Below, piece by piece: positions 56,640 to 61,813 of a stretch of 64,000 nucleotides of DNA (the stretch's first letter is position 1; each line of letters opens with the position of its first letter). The stretch is from Megascapheus bottae. Taxonomy: Eukaryota; Chordata; Mammalia; Rodentia; Geomyidae. The notes beneath the pieces are model-generated. The model saw nothing but the letters and a program-made list of their open reading frames with translations, was not told the origin of the DNA and did not search any database. The translations under genes and the position numbers were made by a program. Location of the stretch: positions 4,814,659 through 4,878,658 of the forward strand of contig JANJXV010000040.1 of the NCBI GenBank assembly GCA_024803745.1, read 5' to 3'.

Positions 56640-57288
56640 ATCTCCATGTTGAGACACTTCCACTCAAACCCGCCCTGATATGGAGGAGTGTCTGGTTCTA
56701 AGAATGTGTTCATCTACACAGAGGATTCGTTTTCCCCAGGAGGGAGGCAGGATTTGCCAACTAAAATTAGAAGTTAAAATTATTAATAATAATAATAGTA
56801 ATAATAATAATAAAGTGGCAAAGCAAACAGAGAGAAAACGTCAGAATGACTGATGTGAACAACGGGTGAGTTCTTTCGTTCATTTCCTTGGGGAAGAAGG
56901 TAGGTAGGAGGAGCTAACCAGAGGAATTCGCTGGATTTCTTTATCTTCCGAGAAGATTAATCAAGCAGGGGAAAGCCACCCTCCCGGCTGGCCTCCCGGC
57001 CTCACCCCAAACACAACTCAGAGAACCAGCGCCGCCCTGTGCGCGTGGCAGGGAAGAGCACAGCTTCTGAGGCGTGCTGTCTGTGTGATTCTTCTTCAGG
57101 CTGGCTGAGGAAAAGAGAAGATACTTGTGGTTTTATCGCGCCCATTGCCGTCCTGGAAGCTGCTCCCTCCCTCTGCTCCTGGGCTGCGCACCCGGATGGG
57201 ACGAAGCAACCATCACGGAGATGCAGACCATCGCCAGAAGATGGGGAGCCCTCCAGCCAGCCGAGGCCCTCGGCCTTCTCACGTCCAC
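25007..57288 (+). CDS. PIK3C2G: PIK3C2G, class II PI3-kinase gamma, 5' two-thirds of the exons up to the start of the helical domain (gene span)
   Basis: Class II PI 3-kinases phosphorylate phosphoinositides at the 3-position on endosomal and plasma membranes, making PI3P and PI(3,4)P2; the gamma isoform is mainly hepatic. Sixteen exon segments on one strand, all with GT-AG borders and matching phases, join into 743 codons plus 2 nt. In order they encode a poorly conserved N-terminus (aa 1-226), Ras-binding domain (about 230-350), linker with the motif [14 protein letters not shown] (about 410-430), C2 domain (about 490-640, with [14 protein letters not shown]) and the start of the PIK helical domain (from about 665, RRYLWFYR and [13 protein letters not shown]). 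Recognition rests on remembered resemblance to human PIK3C2G, not on an alignment. Kinase, PX and C-terminal C2 exons are not in the window. The only irregularity is in the first coding exon (see the 85-bp segment). The start is an ATG opening MAAHSW, like MAYSW in human. Confidence 0.93.
25387..25471 (+). other. putative 85-bp intron inside the ancestral first coding exon of PIK3C2G
   Basis: The segment begins GTGAGG and ends in a pyrimidine run followed by CACACAG. A branch-site-like ctgat lies about 35 nt before the acceptor. Removing it joins TG|G (Trp) and moves from the frame that hits TGA at 25388 to the frame encoding YHIGFE downstream, giving HSW-GSPRE, where human has CSWGSP. Read as exon, the segment weakly resembles the human stretch between SWGSP and YHIGF, with almost the same length (121 versus about 123 nt) but one stop and a net frame change. 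Most likely it is former coding sequence now spliced out. Alternatives are assembly error or decay of the exon. Confidence 0.6.
25472..25688 (+). CDS. PIK3C2G: PIK3C2G first coding exon, part 2
   Basis: Frame set by the first base completing Trp from part 1. It encodes GSPRE...YHIGFERS...[10 protein letters not shown] and ends in phase 0 at a good donor, GAG|GTAGGT. YHIGFE and the W-x-S-x-W pattern match the N-terminal region of human PIK3C2G. If the 85-bp segment were not spliced, translation of this part could begin only internally, for example at the ATG near 25583, which has G at -3 and +4. Confidence 0.8.
25995..26214 (-). mobile_element. B1-Geo SINE in PIK3C2G intron
   Basis: ctctgtccctgagctccgtt, gcgctctaccagctgaacc and the left half to ggctgggatgacaggcag. 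Confidence 0.9.
26215..26990. other. intronic, nothing recognised
   Basis: AT-rich unique intron sequence. Confidence 0.5.
26998..27080 (+). CDS. PIK3C2G: PIK3C2G coding exon (N-terminal region to RBD border)
   Basis: Acceptor gtgttttcag, donor AA|GTGAGT, 83 nt, entering in phase 0 and leaving two bases of a Lys codon. It encodes [11 protein letters not shown] and then [10 protein letters not shown], matching CSIQLVEV and LASFCNKVKK of human PIK3C2G. It was found by following the phase required by the next exon. Confidence 0.85.
27236..27274. repeat. (GGA)n/(GAA)n
   Basis: Short purine trinucleotide run in the intron. Confidence 0.9.
27275..27855. other. intronic, nothing recognised
   Basis: Unique AT-rich intron sequence. 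Confidence 0.5.
27858..28008 (+). mobile_element. degenerate B1-Geo SINE
   Basis: aaactctgatcgccagttag and aggtgtggtttaaatagcc retain the order of the family. Confidence 0.6.
28180..28353 (-). mobile_element. old B1-like SINE
   Basis: gttggcgctctgccatctga, then ggctttgaaccatgaccctc and gatggcaggcgtgagccacc. Confidence 0.7.
28574..28731 (+). CDS. PIK3C2G: PIK3C2G coding exon, start of Ras-binding domain
   Basis: Acceptor cttctcag, donor G|GTGAGC, 158 nt. It encodes [30 protein letters not shown] and onward to LTPS. This is the N-terminal strand region of the class II PI3K Ras-binding domain; TTAFPxQLFS is strongly conserved with human. No stops or indels are visible. Confidence 0.95.
28895..28950 (-). 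mobile_element. ID-like fragment
   Basis: tactgaggaatcgaacccag is the reverse of the IDL box-B region. Confidence 0.65.
28957..29004. repeat. (GT)n
   Basis: Dinucleotide run of about 24 units. Confidence 0.95.
29005..29245 (-). mobile_element. degenerate B1-Geo SINE
   Basis: tggtcctagggattgaactt, then ggaactgcgatcctcc and gagtagctgagatgagg. Confidence 0.65.
29451..29565 (+). CDS. PIK3C2G: PIK3C2G coding exon, Ras-binding domain
   Basis: Acceptor ttttttcttaag, donor AG|GTAATG, 115 nt. It encodes [20 protein letters not shown] and then a GSEEFLQ motif typical of PI3K Ras-binding domains, which are ubiquitin-like folds that contact small GTPases. Phases match both neighbours. Confidence 0.95.
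29628..29790. repeat. (GAAA)n then (GAAG)n purine array
   Basis: Pure purine tetranucleotides, about 160 bp, 60 bp downstream of a PIK3C2G exon. Confidence 0.95.
29800..30022 (+). mobile_element. older B1-Geo SINE
   Basis: aggctgagatctgaagatca, ctctggctcaagtggtagag, ccccaggattggcacaaag. Confidence 0.8.
30023..31670. other. intronic, nothing recognised
   Basis: Unique intron sequence with (AAT)n at 30040-30068. ORF-like stretches show no family resemblance. Confidence 0.5.
31676..31736. repeat. (CT)n
   Basis: About 30 CT units. Confidence 0.95.
31930..32165 (+). mobile_element. B1-Geo SINE, full length
   Basis: gagctgggcacggtgactca through the complete Geo half to gccaggaccaacaaaaatt. It stands immediately upstream of a PIK3C2G exon. 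Confidence 0.94.
32221..32323 (+). CDS. PIK3C2G: PIK3C2G coding exon, end of Ras-binding domain
   Basis: Long polypyrimidine acceptor ending tttttttcag, donor CAG|GTAGGA, 103 nt. It encodes [20 protein letters not shown] and then [15 protein letters not shown], nearly identical to the human [19 protein letters not shown] region. A B1-Geo SINE ends about 60 bp upstream of the acceptor. Confidence 0.95.
32690..32872 (+). mobile_element. old tRNA-type SINE
   Basis: ggctggaggcatgactcaag (box-A-like) and gaattcaaaccacagg at the 3' end; the polypurine array grows from its tail. Confidence 0.6.
32868..35065. repeat. 2.2-kb polypurine (GGA/GAA)n array in PIK3C2G intron
   Basis: Almost every base of the plus strand is A or G over about 2.2 kb, with only a handful of C or T. 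Units are GGA and GAA in irregular mirror-like order. It yields open frames of several hundred residues on both strands (Glu/Lys/Arg-rich and Pro/Ser/Leu-rich); none is a gene. Confidence 0.97.
35066..35778. other. intronic, nothing recognised
   Basis: Unique intron sequence with (AAT)n at 35342-35375. Confidence 0.5.
35779..36010 (+). mobile_element. B1-Geo SINE, full length
   Basis: gctcccgcctggcaccccag to ttcaagacccaggactggca, with an (AAAT)n-like tail. It ends 124 bp before a PIK3C2G exon. Confidence 0.95.
36134..36204 (+). CDS. PIK3C2G: PIK3C2G short coding exon, linker after RBD (GC-rich)
   Basis: Acceptor cccgtccacag, donor AG|GTCAGG, 71 nt. It encodes [20 protein letters not shown] and KAS, aligning with HEEDHSQFYLNQLLEFMHIWK of human. 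Many differences are changes towards G/C (Tyr to His, Asn to Ser, Phe to Leu). It sits 196 bp before an assembly gap. Phase continuity supports a functional exon. Confidence 0.88.
36296..36400. repeat. (GGGA)n purine array at gap edge
   Basis: Purine run ending acatagatgg directly at the gap. Confidence 0.93.
36401..36500. other. assembly gap (100 N)
   Basis: Exactly 100 N, so a fixed-size placeholder. The left flank ends tagatgg and the right flank starts acagacag, which suggests an unresolved GATG/GACA array. Confidence 0.95.
36761..36824 (+). CDS. PIK3C2G: PIK3C2G short coding exon, linker (GC-rich)
   Basis: Acceptor ttttctccgcag, donor CAG|GTATCC, 64 nt. The first base completes Arg from the previous exon, then [20 protein letters not shown] and Q, matching QCLLTLIRKYDFHLKYLLKT of human. 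High GC and several GC-ward replacements; no stop or frameshift. Confidence 0.9.
37090..37560. repeat. TA-rich simple sequence in intron
   Basis: Dense ATATA, TATGTA and ATAAATA motifs without fixed period. Confidence 0.8.
37612..37830. repeat. (TCC)n polypyrimidine tract
   Basis: CCT/TCC units on the plus strand, the opposite orientation to the 32.9-35.1 kb purine array in the upstream intron. Confidence 0.93.
37976..38220. repeat. (CTCC)n, (TC)n and (CA)n compound tract
   Basis: CTCC blocks, then TCTC with TGTC, then (CA)n at 38190-38217. Confidence 0.94.
38600..38656. repeat. (CCTT)n
   Basis: Fourteen or so CCTT units beside a SINE tail complement. Confidence 0.95.
38688..38918 (-). mobile_element. 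B1-Geo SINE, full length
   Basis: cagtcctgtgtcttgaactc to gggtgacaggcgggagccac. Confidence 0.94.
39205..39252. repeat. (GT)n
   Basis: About 24 GT units. Confidence 0.95.
39393..39785. repeat. (GATA)n/(GATG)n/(GCATG)n array
   Basis: GATA block followed by ggatggatgcatg variants. Long frames here (MDGWMDG, SIHPSIH) are artefacts. Confidence 0.95.
39800..39888 (-). mobile_element. B1-like left monomer
   Basis: cacaggctggccttgaatct to gatgacaggcgggagccacc. Confidence 0.85.
39890..40700. other. intronic, nothing recognised
   Basis: Unique intron sequence, TA-rich at 40440-40530. Confidence 0.5.
40722..40844 (+). CDS. PIK3C2G: PIK3C2G coding exon, linker between RBD and C2
   Basis: Acceptor catctgcag, donor GAG|GTAAAT, 123 nt, phase 0 at both ends. 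It encodes [20 protein letters not shown] and then [20 protein letters not shown], very close to human. The border reads CAGCAG, so an alternative AG 3 nt downstream could drop the first Gln (NAGNAG). Base composition is A-rich, unlike the two preceding exons. Confidence 0.95.
40945..41067 (-). mobile_element. B1-Geo SINE, diverged and partial
   Basis: tggcgctctaccacatgaac, then gaaccgtgatcctcctatct and gagtagctgggctgacag. Confidence 0.8.
41068..41725. other. intronic, nothing recognised
   Basis: Unique intron sequence with a short local duplication of the caggtatacagatggctg type at about 41279-41322. Confidence 0.5.
41728..41852 (+). mobile_element. L1 3' UTR end
   Basis: aaatggggaccaagacataa, then tggtgaatataatgtaaccc and an A-rich terminus, nearly identical to 55742-55868 and like rodent L1 3' ends. 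Confidence 0.65.
41864..42105 (+). mobile_element. B1-Geo SINE, full length
   Basis: agcttggtgccagtggctca through Geo to acccaggactggcacc. Inserted just behind the L1 tail. Confidence 0.94.
42106..42700. other. intronic, nothing recognised
   Basis: Unique intron sequence before the 34-nt exon. Confidence 0.5.
42716..42749 (+). CDS. PIK3C2G: PIK3C2G very short coding exon (34 nt), linker
   Basis: Acceptor cttttttag after a long T-rich tract, donor G|GTAAGA. It encodes [11 protein letters not shown] plus the first base of Gly, aligning with NFYQSSETSAKG of human. The 34-nt length is essential to bring the next exon into frame. Confidence 0.9.
42885..43035 (+). mobile_element. degenerate B1-Geo SINE
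   Basis: gaaaggatcaaggttcggag, cttatctctagtgaaacagg and cagactggaaagagcttcag in family order. Confidence 0.55.
43036..43808. other. intronic, nothing recognised
   Basis: GA-rich at 43060-43092, then irregular TATGCATA motifs to 43220, then unique sequence. Confidence 0.5.
43810..43984 (+). mobile_element. B1-Geo SINE, 3'-truncated
   Basis: Complete left half and Geo up to gcgccagcctggag, then unrelated sequence with no tail, so it was probably cut by a later deletion. Confidence 0.92.
43985..44510. other. intronic, nothing recognised
   Basis: Unique intron sequence. Confidence 0.5.
44553..44748 (+). CDS. PIK3C2G: PIK3C2G coding exon, start of C2 domain
   Basis: The acceptor lies in a natural CT-rich run ending ccctccctcag; donor AG|GTGAGT; 196 nt. 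It encodes [20 protein letters not shown], then NSFYADF-like [11 protein letters not shown] and [19 protein letters not shown]. The last segment is the first strand of the PI3K C2 domain, a membrane-binding beta-sandwich. The reading frame is intact. Confidence 0.95.
45283..45655. repeat. TA-rich tandem sequence
   Basis: attctatgatatatcaactt recurs at about 45322 and 45372, plus irregular ATATAA units. Confidence 0.85.
45656..45700. repeat. (TC)n forming the pyrimidine tract of an exon acceptor
   Basis: Over 20 TC units ending 17 nt before the exon at 45718. Confidence 0.95.
45718..45840 (+). CDS. PIK3C2G: PIK3C2G coding exon, C2 domain
   Basis: Acceptor ctcttta-g directly after a (TC)n microsatellite that serves as polypyrimidine tract; donor AC|GTGAGT; 123 nt. 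It encodes [20 protein letters not shown], then [20 protein letters not shown] and [13 protein letters not shown] is the conserved strand of the class II PI3K C2 domain. Confidence 0.94.
46036..46210 (+). mobile_element. older B1-Geo SINE
   Basis: cctcaagaggctgagatctg, gagactctgatttcc, accctgagattgag. Confidence 0.75.
46211..46275 (-). mobile_element. B1-like fragment, inverted
   Basis: cacgatctcagcccgtggag and ggttccaggcgtgagcc. Confidence 0.65.
46629..46757 (+). CDS. PIK3C2G: PIK3C2G coding exon, C2 domain core
   Basis: Acceptor tttttttccag, donor GG|GTAAGT, 129 nt. It encodes [20 protein letters not shown], then [20 protein letters not shown] and [22 protein letters not shown] is practically identical to human and was the first segment that identified the gene. 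Confidence 0.97.
47040..47315. repeat. TA-rich simple sequence
   Basis: Irregular ATATTTA/TATATAT runs. Confidence 0.8.
47320..47488 (-). mobile_element. IDL-Geo SINE
   Basis: tcctgggtcttgaacccagg, gctctaccacttgagccac and catgcatgctaggcaagcc. Confidence 0.9.
47489..48015. other. intronic, nothing recognised
   Basis: Unique AT-rich intron sequence. Confidence 0.5.
48019..48225 (+). mobile_element. B1-Geo SINE
   Basis: ggctgagatctgaagattgg to ccctcggattagtgtgaat, with a (CA)n tail at 48226-48275. Confidence 0.88.
48411..48468. repeat. (GT)n
   Basis: GT run with a few GC steps. Confidence 0.95.
48469..49195. other. intronic, nothing recognised
   Basis: Unique intron sequence. Confidence 0.5.
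49198..49416 (+). mobile_element. B1-Geo SINE
   Basis: aatggctcccgcctgtcatc to caggccctgagtttga, then an A-rich tail. Confidence 0.93.
49417..49880. other. intronic, nothing recognised
   Basis: Unique intron sequence. Confidence 0.5.
49884..50130 (+). mobile_element. B1-Geo SINE, older
   Basis: aaagccgggcactggtggct to gttcaagtctgaaggctagc. Confidence 0.88.
50455..51050 (+). mobile_element. L1 (LINE-1) 3' end: end of ORF2 and 3' UTR
   Basis: tggaatgttactcagccact is the characteristic end of L1 ORF2 coding DNA. A G-rich 3' UTR follows, ending catcacctttatcatcccaa and an A-rich tail. Severely 5'-truncated and not coding. Confidence 0.75.
51338..52480. repeat. (GATA)n then (GGAT/GGGT)n array, 1.1 kb, with a 299-bp higher-order duplication
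   Basis: A GATA block (to about 51480) is followed by GGAT and GGGT units. The same irregular pattern beginning aaagggtggaggggtgggtg occurs at 51871 and 52170. The array stops about 57 bp before a PIK3C2G exon. Minus-strand frames rich in [10 protein letters not shown] are artefacts. Confidence 0.96.
52536..52650 (+). CDS. PIK3C2G: PIK3C2G coding exon, end of C2 domain (GC-rich)
   Basis: Acceptor tgacctgggcag, donor CAG|GTACGG, 115 nt. It encodes [20 protein letters not shown], then [19 protein letters not shown], matching [17 protein letters not shown] of human. It lies only about 57 bp after a 1.1-kb tetranucleotide array, so branch site and pyrimidine tract must fit in that space. Strong GC bias at third positions. 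Confidence 0.94.
52966..53012. repeat. (GT)n
   Basis: GT run next to a SINE tail complement. Confidence 0.95.
53019..53248 (-). mobile_element. B1-Geo SINE, full length
   Basis: ccagtcctgggtcttgaact to gggtgacaggcgggagccc. Confidence 0.94.
53255..53277. other. perfect 10-bp inverted repeat with 3-nt loop
   Basis: attctcgttt / aag / aaacgagaat. Confidence 0.85.
53491..53621 (+). CDS. PIK3C2G: PIK3C2G coding exon, C2-helical linker (GC-rich)
   Basis: Acceptor tttgctcgcag, donor CT|GTGAGT, 131 nt. It encodes [20 protein letters not shown], then [20 protein letters not shown] and SPKL. Human has IDFPATGWEYMKPDSEENRS and ARLSQKQTPLL here. Frame intact, with many GC-ward replacements. Confidence 0.93.
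53660..53893. repeat. (CT)n/(TGTC)n then (CA)n tract
   Basis: Pyrimidine-rich run starting about 40 bp after an exon donor, ending in (CA)n. Confidence 0.94.
54063..54475. repeat. GC-rich minisatellite, 42-bp unit
   Basis: Unit contains aggggcctctcctcccctcc followed by atgtcacctctccatgtcac. About five near-identical copies, then shorter variants. The unit is 14 codons, so open frames persist on both strands (plus-strand frame of 233 residues); no gene. Confidence 0.95.
54751..54973 (+). mobile_element. young IDL-Geo SINE with perfect target-site duplication
   Basis: gaaaccaatcgcg occurs at 54751-54763 and again at 54961-54973. Between them lies a complete IDL-Geo (gtgtggcctagtggttaaag, gttcgattcctc, Geo) with a poly-A tail. 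This is a signature of L1-mediated insertion. Confidence 0.96.
54974..55385. other. intronic, nothing recognised
   Basis: Unique intron sequence. Confidence 0.5.
55388..55700. repeat. TA-rich simple sequence
   Basis: Irregular ATATAAT/ACATATA units. Confidence 0.85.
55705..55870 (+). mobile_element. L1 3' UTR end
   Basis: G/A-rich run, aaatggggaccaagacatga, then tggtgaatataatgtaaccc and an A-rich end, shared with 41728-41852. Confidence 0.65.
55990..56240 (+). mobile_element. possible L1 3' UTR fragment
   Basis: G-rich sequence ending caactacttaaattaaaaac resembles rodent L1 3' UTR ends. Weak. Confidence 0.35.
56418..56643. repeat. (GT)n minisatellite with GATCTC interruptions
   Basis: GT tracts broken at irregular intervals by gatctc (about eight times). 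Confidence 0.94.
57100..57288 (+). CDS. PIK3C2G: PIK3C2G coding exon, start of helical (PIK accessory) domain; last exon found
   Basis: Acceptor gattcttcttcag, donor AC|GTAAGA, 189 nt. It encodes [20 protein letters not shown], then [20 protein letters not shown] and [23 protein letters not shown] and PGWDE are conserved in class II enzymes. It leaves two bases of a codon; the expected continuation (FPDQEIRKVAV-like) was not found before 64000. Confidence 0.96.
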
Positions 57289-57355
57289 GTAAGAGCCAAC
57301 TAGTAGGCAAGAGGTGGCCAGCTAGGGCCAGCTTACTTGCGGAGGATAAAAGATA

Positions 57356-57503
57356 GCTGGATGGACAGACAGACAGACAGACAGACAGAGATACATAGAA
57401 TAGGATAAATGATAGACAGATGGATGGATCGAATAGAATAGGATAAATGATAGAAAAAAAGATACATACATAGATAGATACATAGCTACATAGAATAGGA
57501 TAG

Positions 57504-57554
<51 letters not shown>

Positions 57555-57714
57555 GAATAGGGTAGATGATACGTAGACTACATAGATGATAGATATATAG
57601 ATGTATAGAGTAGGATAGATTATAGATAGATGGATGGATGGATGATGGATAGATAGATAGATACACAGATATATAGATACATAGATTATAGGGTTCAAGA
57701 CCCCAGATCAACAC

Positions 57715-57757
<43 letters not shown>

Positions 57758-57758
57758 G

Positions 57759-57804
<46 letters not shown>

Positions 57805-57841
57805 GGTAGATGATACTATAGATGATAGATAGATAGGTAGG

Positions 57842-57875
<34 letters not shown>

Positions 57876-57959
57876 ATAGGGTAGATGATACATAGAATAG
57901 GATAGATGATAGATACATAGATTGATTGATTGATTATATAGATGGATAGAATAGGATAG

Positions 57960-58014
<55 letters not shown>

Positions 58015-58065
58015 TGCTGGGTGGATAGATGGATGGATGGAAGGACAGATAGGTAGGTAGACAAT
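57356..58065. repeat. (GATA)n/(GACA)n/GAATAGGATA compound array
   Basis: About 0.7 kb of tetranucleotides with recurring gaatagg, starting about 68 bp after the last recognised exon. Confidence 0.96.
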
Positions 58066-58615
58066 CAAATTCAGTAGCTGTGGATATTAATTTTAGGAAC
58101 TGTAGCTAAGATGACAAGACGTAGGTCACTGGTTGCCTGGCTCCTAAAATCTCTTCTTTAATTCAGTTTAATTTTAAGCTGTTAAATTGCAAGTTACAAT
58201 GCTTAAGGATGGTTTCGCGGGCCGTTGTTTGCATTTGTGTTTGGGTCTTTTTCTGGATAATGAGAGTTTCGTGGTCTGAGCTTCCAGCCGCTGTGTTCAA
58301 AGCTAGGCGTGGGTGATAACTGTGTTTTATTTGGGGAGCGTGGTGGAAAGTTGATTTGTCGGAGCCTTGGAAAGTCGCTCATCAGGCACTGTAAAGGGGG
58401 AGCGTTTGTGCCACGGTCTCCTCCATCTTCCACTCCCGGCGCATCTGGGTGATGGGAAGTCTCGAGGAGCTCCTGCCTCTACAAGCGAATCTTTCCACTC
58501 CTGAAAACCCACTCTGGGTCTCTTCAGATCGTATAAATCATTCGCCTTTTACTCCTGAAAAATCCAAAAGCTGGCTCTCCAGAGAACATGCAGTGTGTGC
58601 TTGTTAGGTGAATTT
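58066..58615. other. intronic, nothing recognised
   Basis: Unique sequence. No match to the expected next PIK3C2G exon. Confidence 0.5.
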
Positions 58616-58617
58616 GT

Positions 58618-58651
<34 letters not shown>
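58618..58651. repeat. (GT)n
   Basis: Dinucleotide run. Confidence 0.95.
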
Positions 58652-58652
<1 letters not shown>

Positions 58653-58752
58653 ACATATATGCAATGAAGTAAGTGTATATTTGTCCATATACATGTGGGG
58701 ATAGATATGCATTATTTATGTGTATAAATACATATGTAGGAACACATGTATG

Positions 58753-58947
58753 GGCCAGGAGTTTGGCCTAGTGGTAGAGTGCTTGCCTAGCATGCACGAA
58801 GACCCGGGTTCAATTCCTCAGTACCACATACATAGAAAAAAGCCAGAAATGGAGCTGTGGCTCAAGTGGTAAAGCTCTAGCCTTGAGAAAGTCCAAGGAC
58901 AGTGCTCAGGCCACGAGTTCAAGACCCAGAACTGGAAAAAAAAACAA
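58753..58947 (+). mobile_element. IDL-Geo SINE, full length
   Basis: gtttggcctagtggtagagt, gggttcaattcctc, then Geo to acccagaactgg and an A tail. Confidence 0.94.
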
Positions 58948-60120
58948 GGAAAAATATATATATGCACCCATATATATACAAGTATACATATTCCCAAATA
59001 TGTGCACATATCTATACAAATATATTTATAAATAAATATATTCATAGGTAAATATTAATATAATTGATGTAAACATAAATTTATGTTACATTTTAAATAA
59101 ATTTGTTATATATATCATATATATTATATTTTATACGGGCTGTTTAATTGGCTCACCCTCTTGATAGCCCATATGTTTCATTTTGAAGCTACAGATGACA
59201 TTTTAATTTCGTTGTGTAGTAAACCTTGTCTGAAGCTCCATTACTGTACTTTGATCCGCTTATTTCTTTATTTGATGCCCAGAGCATTAAATAAATGAAA
59301 TGTCATTTAGTTACATGGGGCCATGGACAGGGCCTGGCCGGGTGCTGATGTTTCCAGGAGAAAAGGAAATGTGGCTGGAATTAGAGCCCCAGGCCTAAGG
59401 TCTGTGGTTCAAGACCCTTGGCTACTATTTTGTCCTGAACCCTGAAGCTCCGCTCACCAATTGCTAACAGCAAGACGGAGTTGACGCACGGAATTAAATG
59501 TCGCTTAAAAATAGCAGTTCTGAGTAAGCATCGAGCATGTGACACCTGAAATTTAAATAGAAGGACAGGCACCCCATGCGATGTAAATTTAGTGTTTTGC
59601 AGGAAGCAAAACGAGATTTCCCAAGTAGTGACTTAAGCTGGGAAAGCTCAAGTTCCTTGAAGGAAAAATAAAAATAAAAATTCACACACACACACACACA
59701 CACAATATTCATACGGAATTCACTGTTGATGATAGTAATTAATTTCTACTGAAGCCAGAGGGGATGTGAGCATGCGAGAAACAAGGATGGAATACAGAAT
59801 AAGAGGACATTTACACTGAACCTTCCTTATTTGAAGGGCTAATGTGATGTTCGATCAGAGTCATTGATCATTTATATATATATATATACATATTACATAT
59901 ACAAATAGCCATATATATACACACACATCTATGTATATATACATGTGGAAAATGGCTATGCATTGAATGGCAAAAGGAAGAAATAAGTCCCAGTGACACT
60001 TAAAAAATGTATATAGAGAAAAATTCTATTCAGTGTATATGGAGAAATTCCATTCAAAGGTCACCGTAGAATAGAATATTCTCTATTGCACTATAACTAA
60101 ACTAAGTTGTAAGTGCCACA
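58948..60120. other. intronic, nothing recognised
   Basis: TA-rich at 58955-59130 and 59870-59945, (CA)n at 59684-59704, otherwise unique. Confidence 0.5.
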
Positions 60121-60124
60121 TGAG

Positions 60125-60125
<1 letters not shown>

Positions 60126-60163
<38 letters not shown>

Positions 60164-60185
60164 AGAGGGAGAGAGAGAGAGAGAA
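60126..60185. repeat. (GA)n
   Basis: GA run with a G block. Confidence 0.95.
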
Positions 60186-60789
60186 TATAACATGGTGAGC
60201 TTCCTGATATATAAAAATGTTAGAAAATTGCAATCTTTCATCAAGACAGGGGGTTTTGAAGTTGGAGGCAGCTTGAGTTGAGGACATAGAGGAAATTGGA
60301 CGTGGCAGAGGGGACAGGAAATGACACCAGAATATAGTTATCTACACCCAGCGCTTCAAGCTTGCTGGGCAATTCAGCCCTTAGAGAATGAAGACATGTG
60401 TCCGTGCGACGGCAGTCACTGAAGAAGTAGCAGAGGGCAACAATTAAATGTGCAGAGGAACGTAGGGGAAATCGAGGAACGGCTCCCTTCTGAGGGCAGT
60501 GCGAAGGTTTTCAGAGGTGGAAAACACAAAGACGGTGGCAAGAAACAGGAATGCCCTTTCCAGTAGGGCGAGAGCGCACCCTTCGTTTAAAACACAGTGA
60601 TTTTCCCCGTCTACAGGGGGGTATTCGACAGACCCAGCTCAGATACACATGAGTTTGCTTTCGCTTGCTTTTTCATGAGCGAATAATAGTCCTGGGTATT
60701 TATACAACAACACTAAATGTGATCCATCTACCTGTCCATCCATTTTTCATCCATTGATCCATCTTCCATGTCTGCCTGCATCTATCTAC

Positions 60790-60828
<39 letters not shown>

Positions 60829-61035
60829 CTTTCTACGTATAAAGGCACTGTAGGAAAATTAAACCCACATCATTAACATTTCTCCCTACAGTTCGAGTAC
60901 ATTCTGATTCTATTTAATTCTAGGGTATAATTTTAATTTACTCCTTCAGCAGCTATGTGATTGCATGTCAGTTTTTTTATTCAAGTCCAGAGACTTGAAT
61001 GTCTCTGGTCAGGTCTCTTTGCTTCTTTCTTTCAT
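60186..61035. other. intronic, nothing recognised
   Basis: Unique sequence plus (CTAT)n at 60782-60828. Confidence 0.5.
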
Positions 61036-61036
61036 T

Positions 61037-61266
61037 CCCAGTCCTGGGTCTTGAACTCAGGGCCTGGGCGCTGTCCCTGAGCTGCTTTCCCTCCAGGCTG
61101 GCGCTCTACCCCTTGAACCACAGCTCCACGTCTGGTTTTCTGGTGGTTCCCTGGAGATCAGAGTCTCCGGGACTTTCCTGCCCGGGCTGGCTTTGAACCT
61201 GTGATCCTCAGATCTCAGCCTGCTGAGGAGCTGGGGTGACAGGCGGGAGTCACGGGCACCCAGCTT
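61037..61266 (-). mobile_element. B1-Geo SINE, full length
   Basis: cagtcctgggtcttgaactc to ggggtgacaggcgggagtca. Confidence 0.95.
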
Positions 61267-61810
61267 CTTGTGTAATTCAGTTCACATTCAGCCGGAAGGA
61301 TCTTGTTTCTGCCGTTTGCTGTTGTTGTTTTTCCTGTGTCACATTTGATCTTTTTTGGTACAAGAAATACAGCAAAGATATCGATACTGACTTTTTTTTT
61401 TTTTTTGGTTCCAAGGCAATGCTGACTCGAAACTTATTGGAAAAAAGCTTGGTGCTTCTGAGGGCTTTCGAATTCTAACGTGACAACGGGGCTTTGAACC
61501 GTGAATAAGTCTCCTGACCTTAGCCGGGCGGGCTTGCTGTGGGTTTTGAAGGCTGCCATTTCTCTTATGCTTGAAACCTGATCTCAAATTCCTGTGCTTT
61601 TCACTTTCCTTAAAGCTACTTTAAAAAAAAAAGATGATGATGATTATTATTATTATTTATTAAAGGTTGACAGTTGGTACATTGCCTTTAGCTCTCACCC
61701 CCCCACTTCAAACGTTCTTTGAGTGAAACATTTGTTCCTGGATCATTTCTCCAACTAGAATGAGAGGTGAGAAAAACAAAGAACTGATAAATGGTAGAAA
61801 AGAAGAGAGG
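61267..61810. other. intronic, nothing recognised
   Basis: Unique sequence with short A/T runs. Confidence 0.5.
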
Positions 61811-61813
61811 GGC

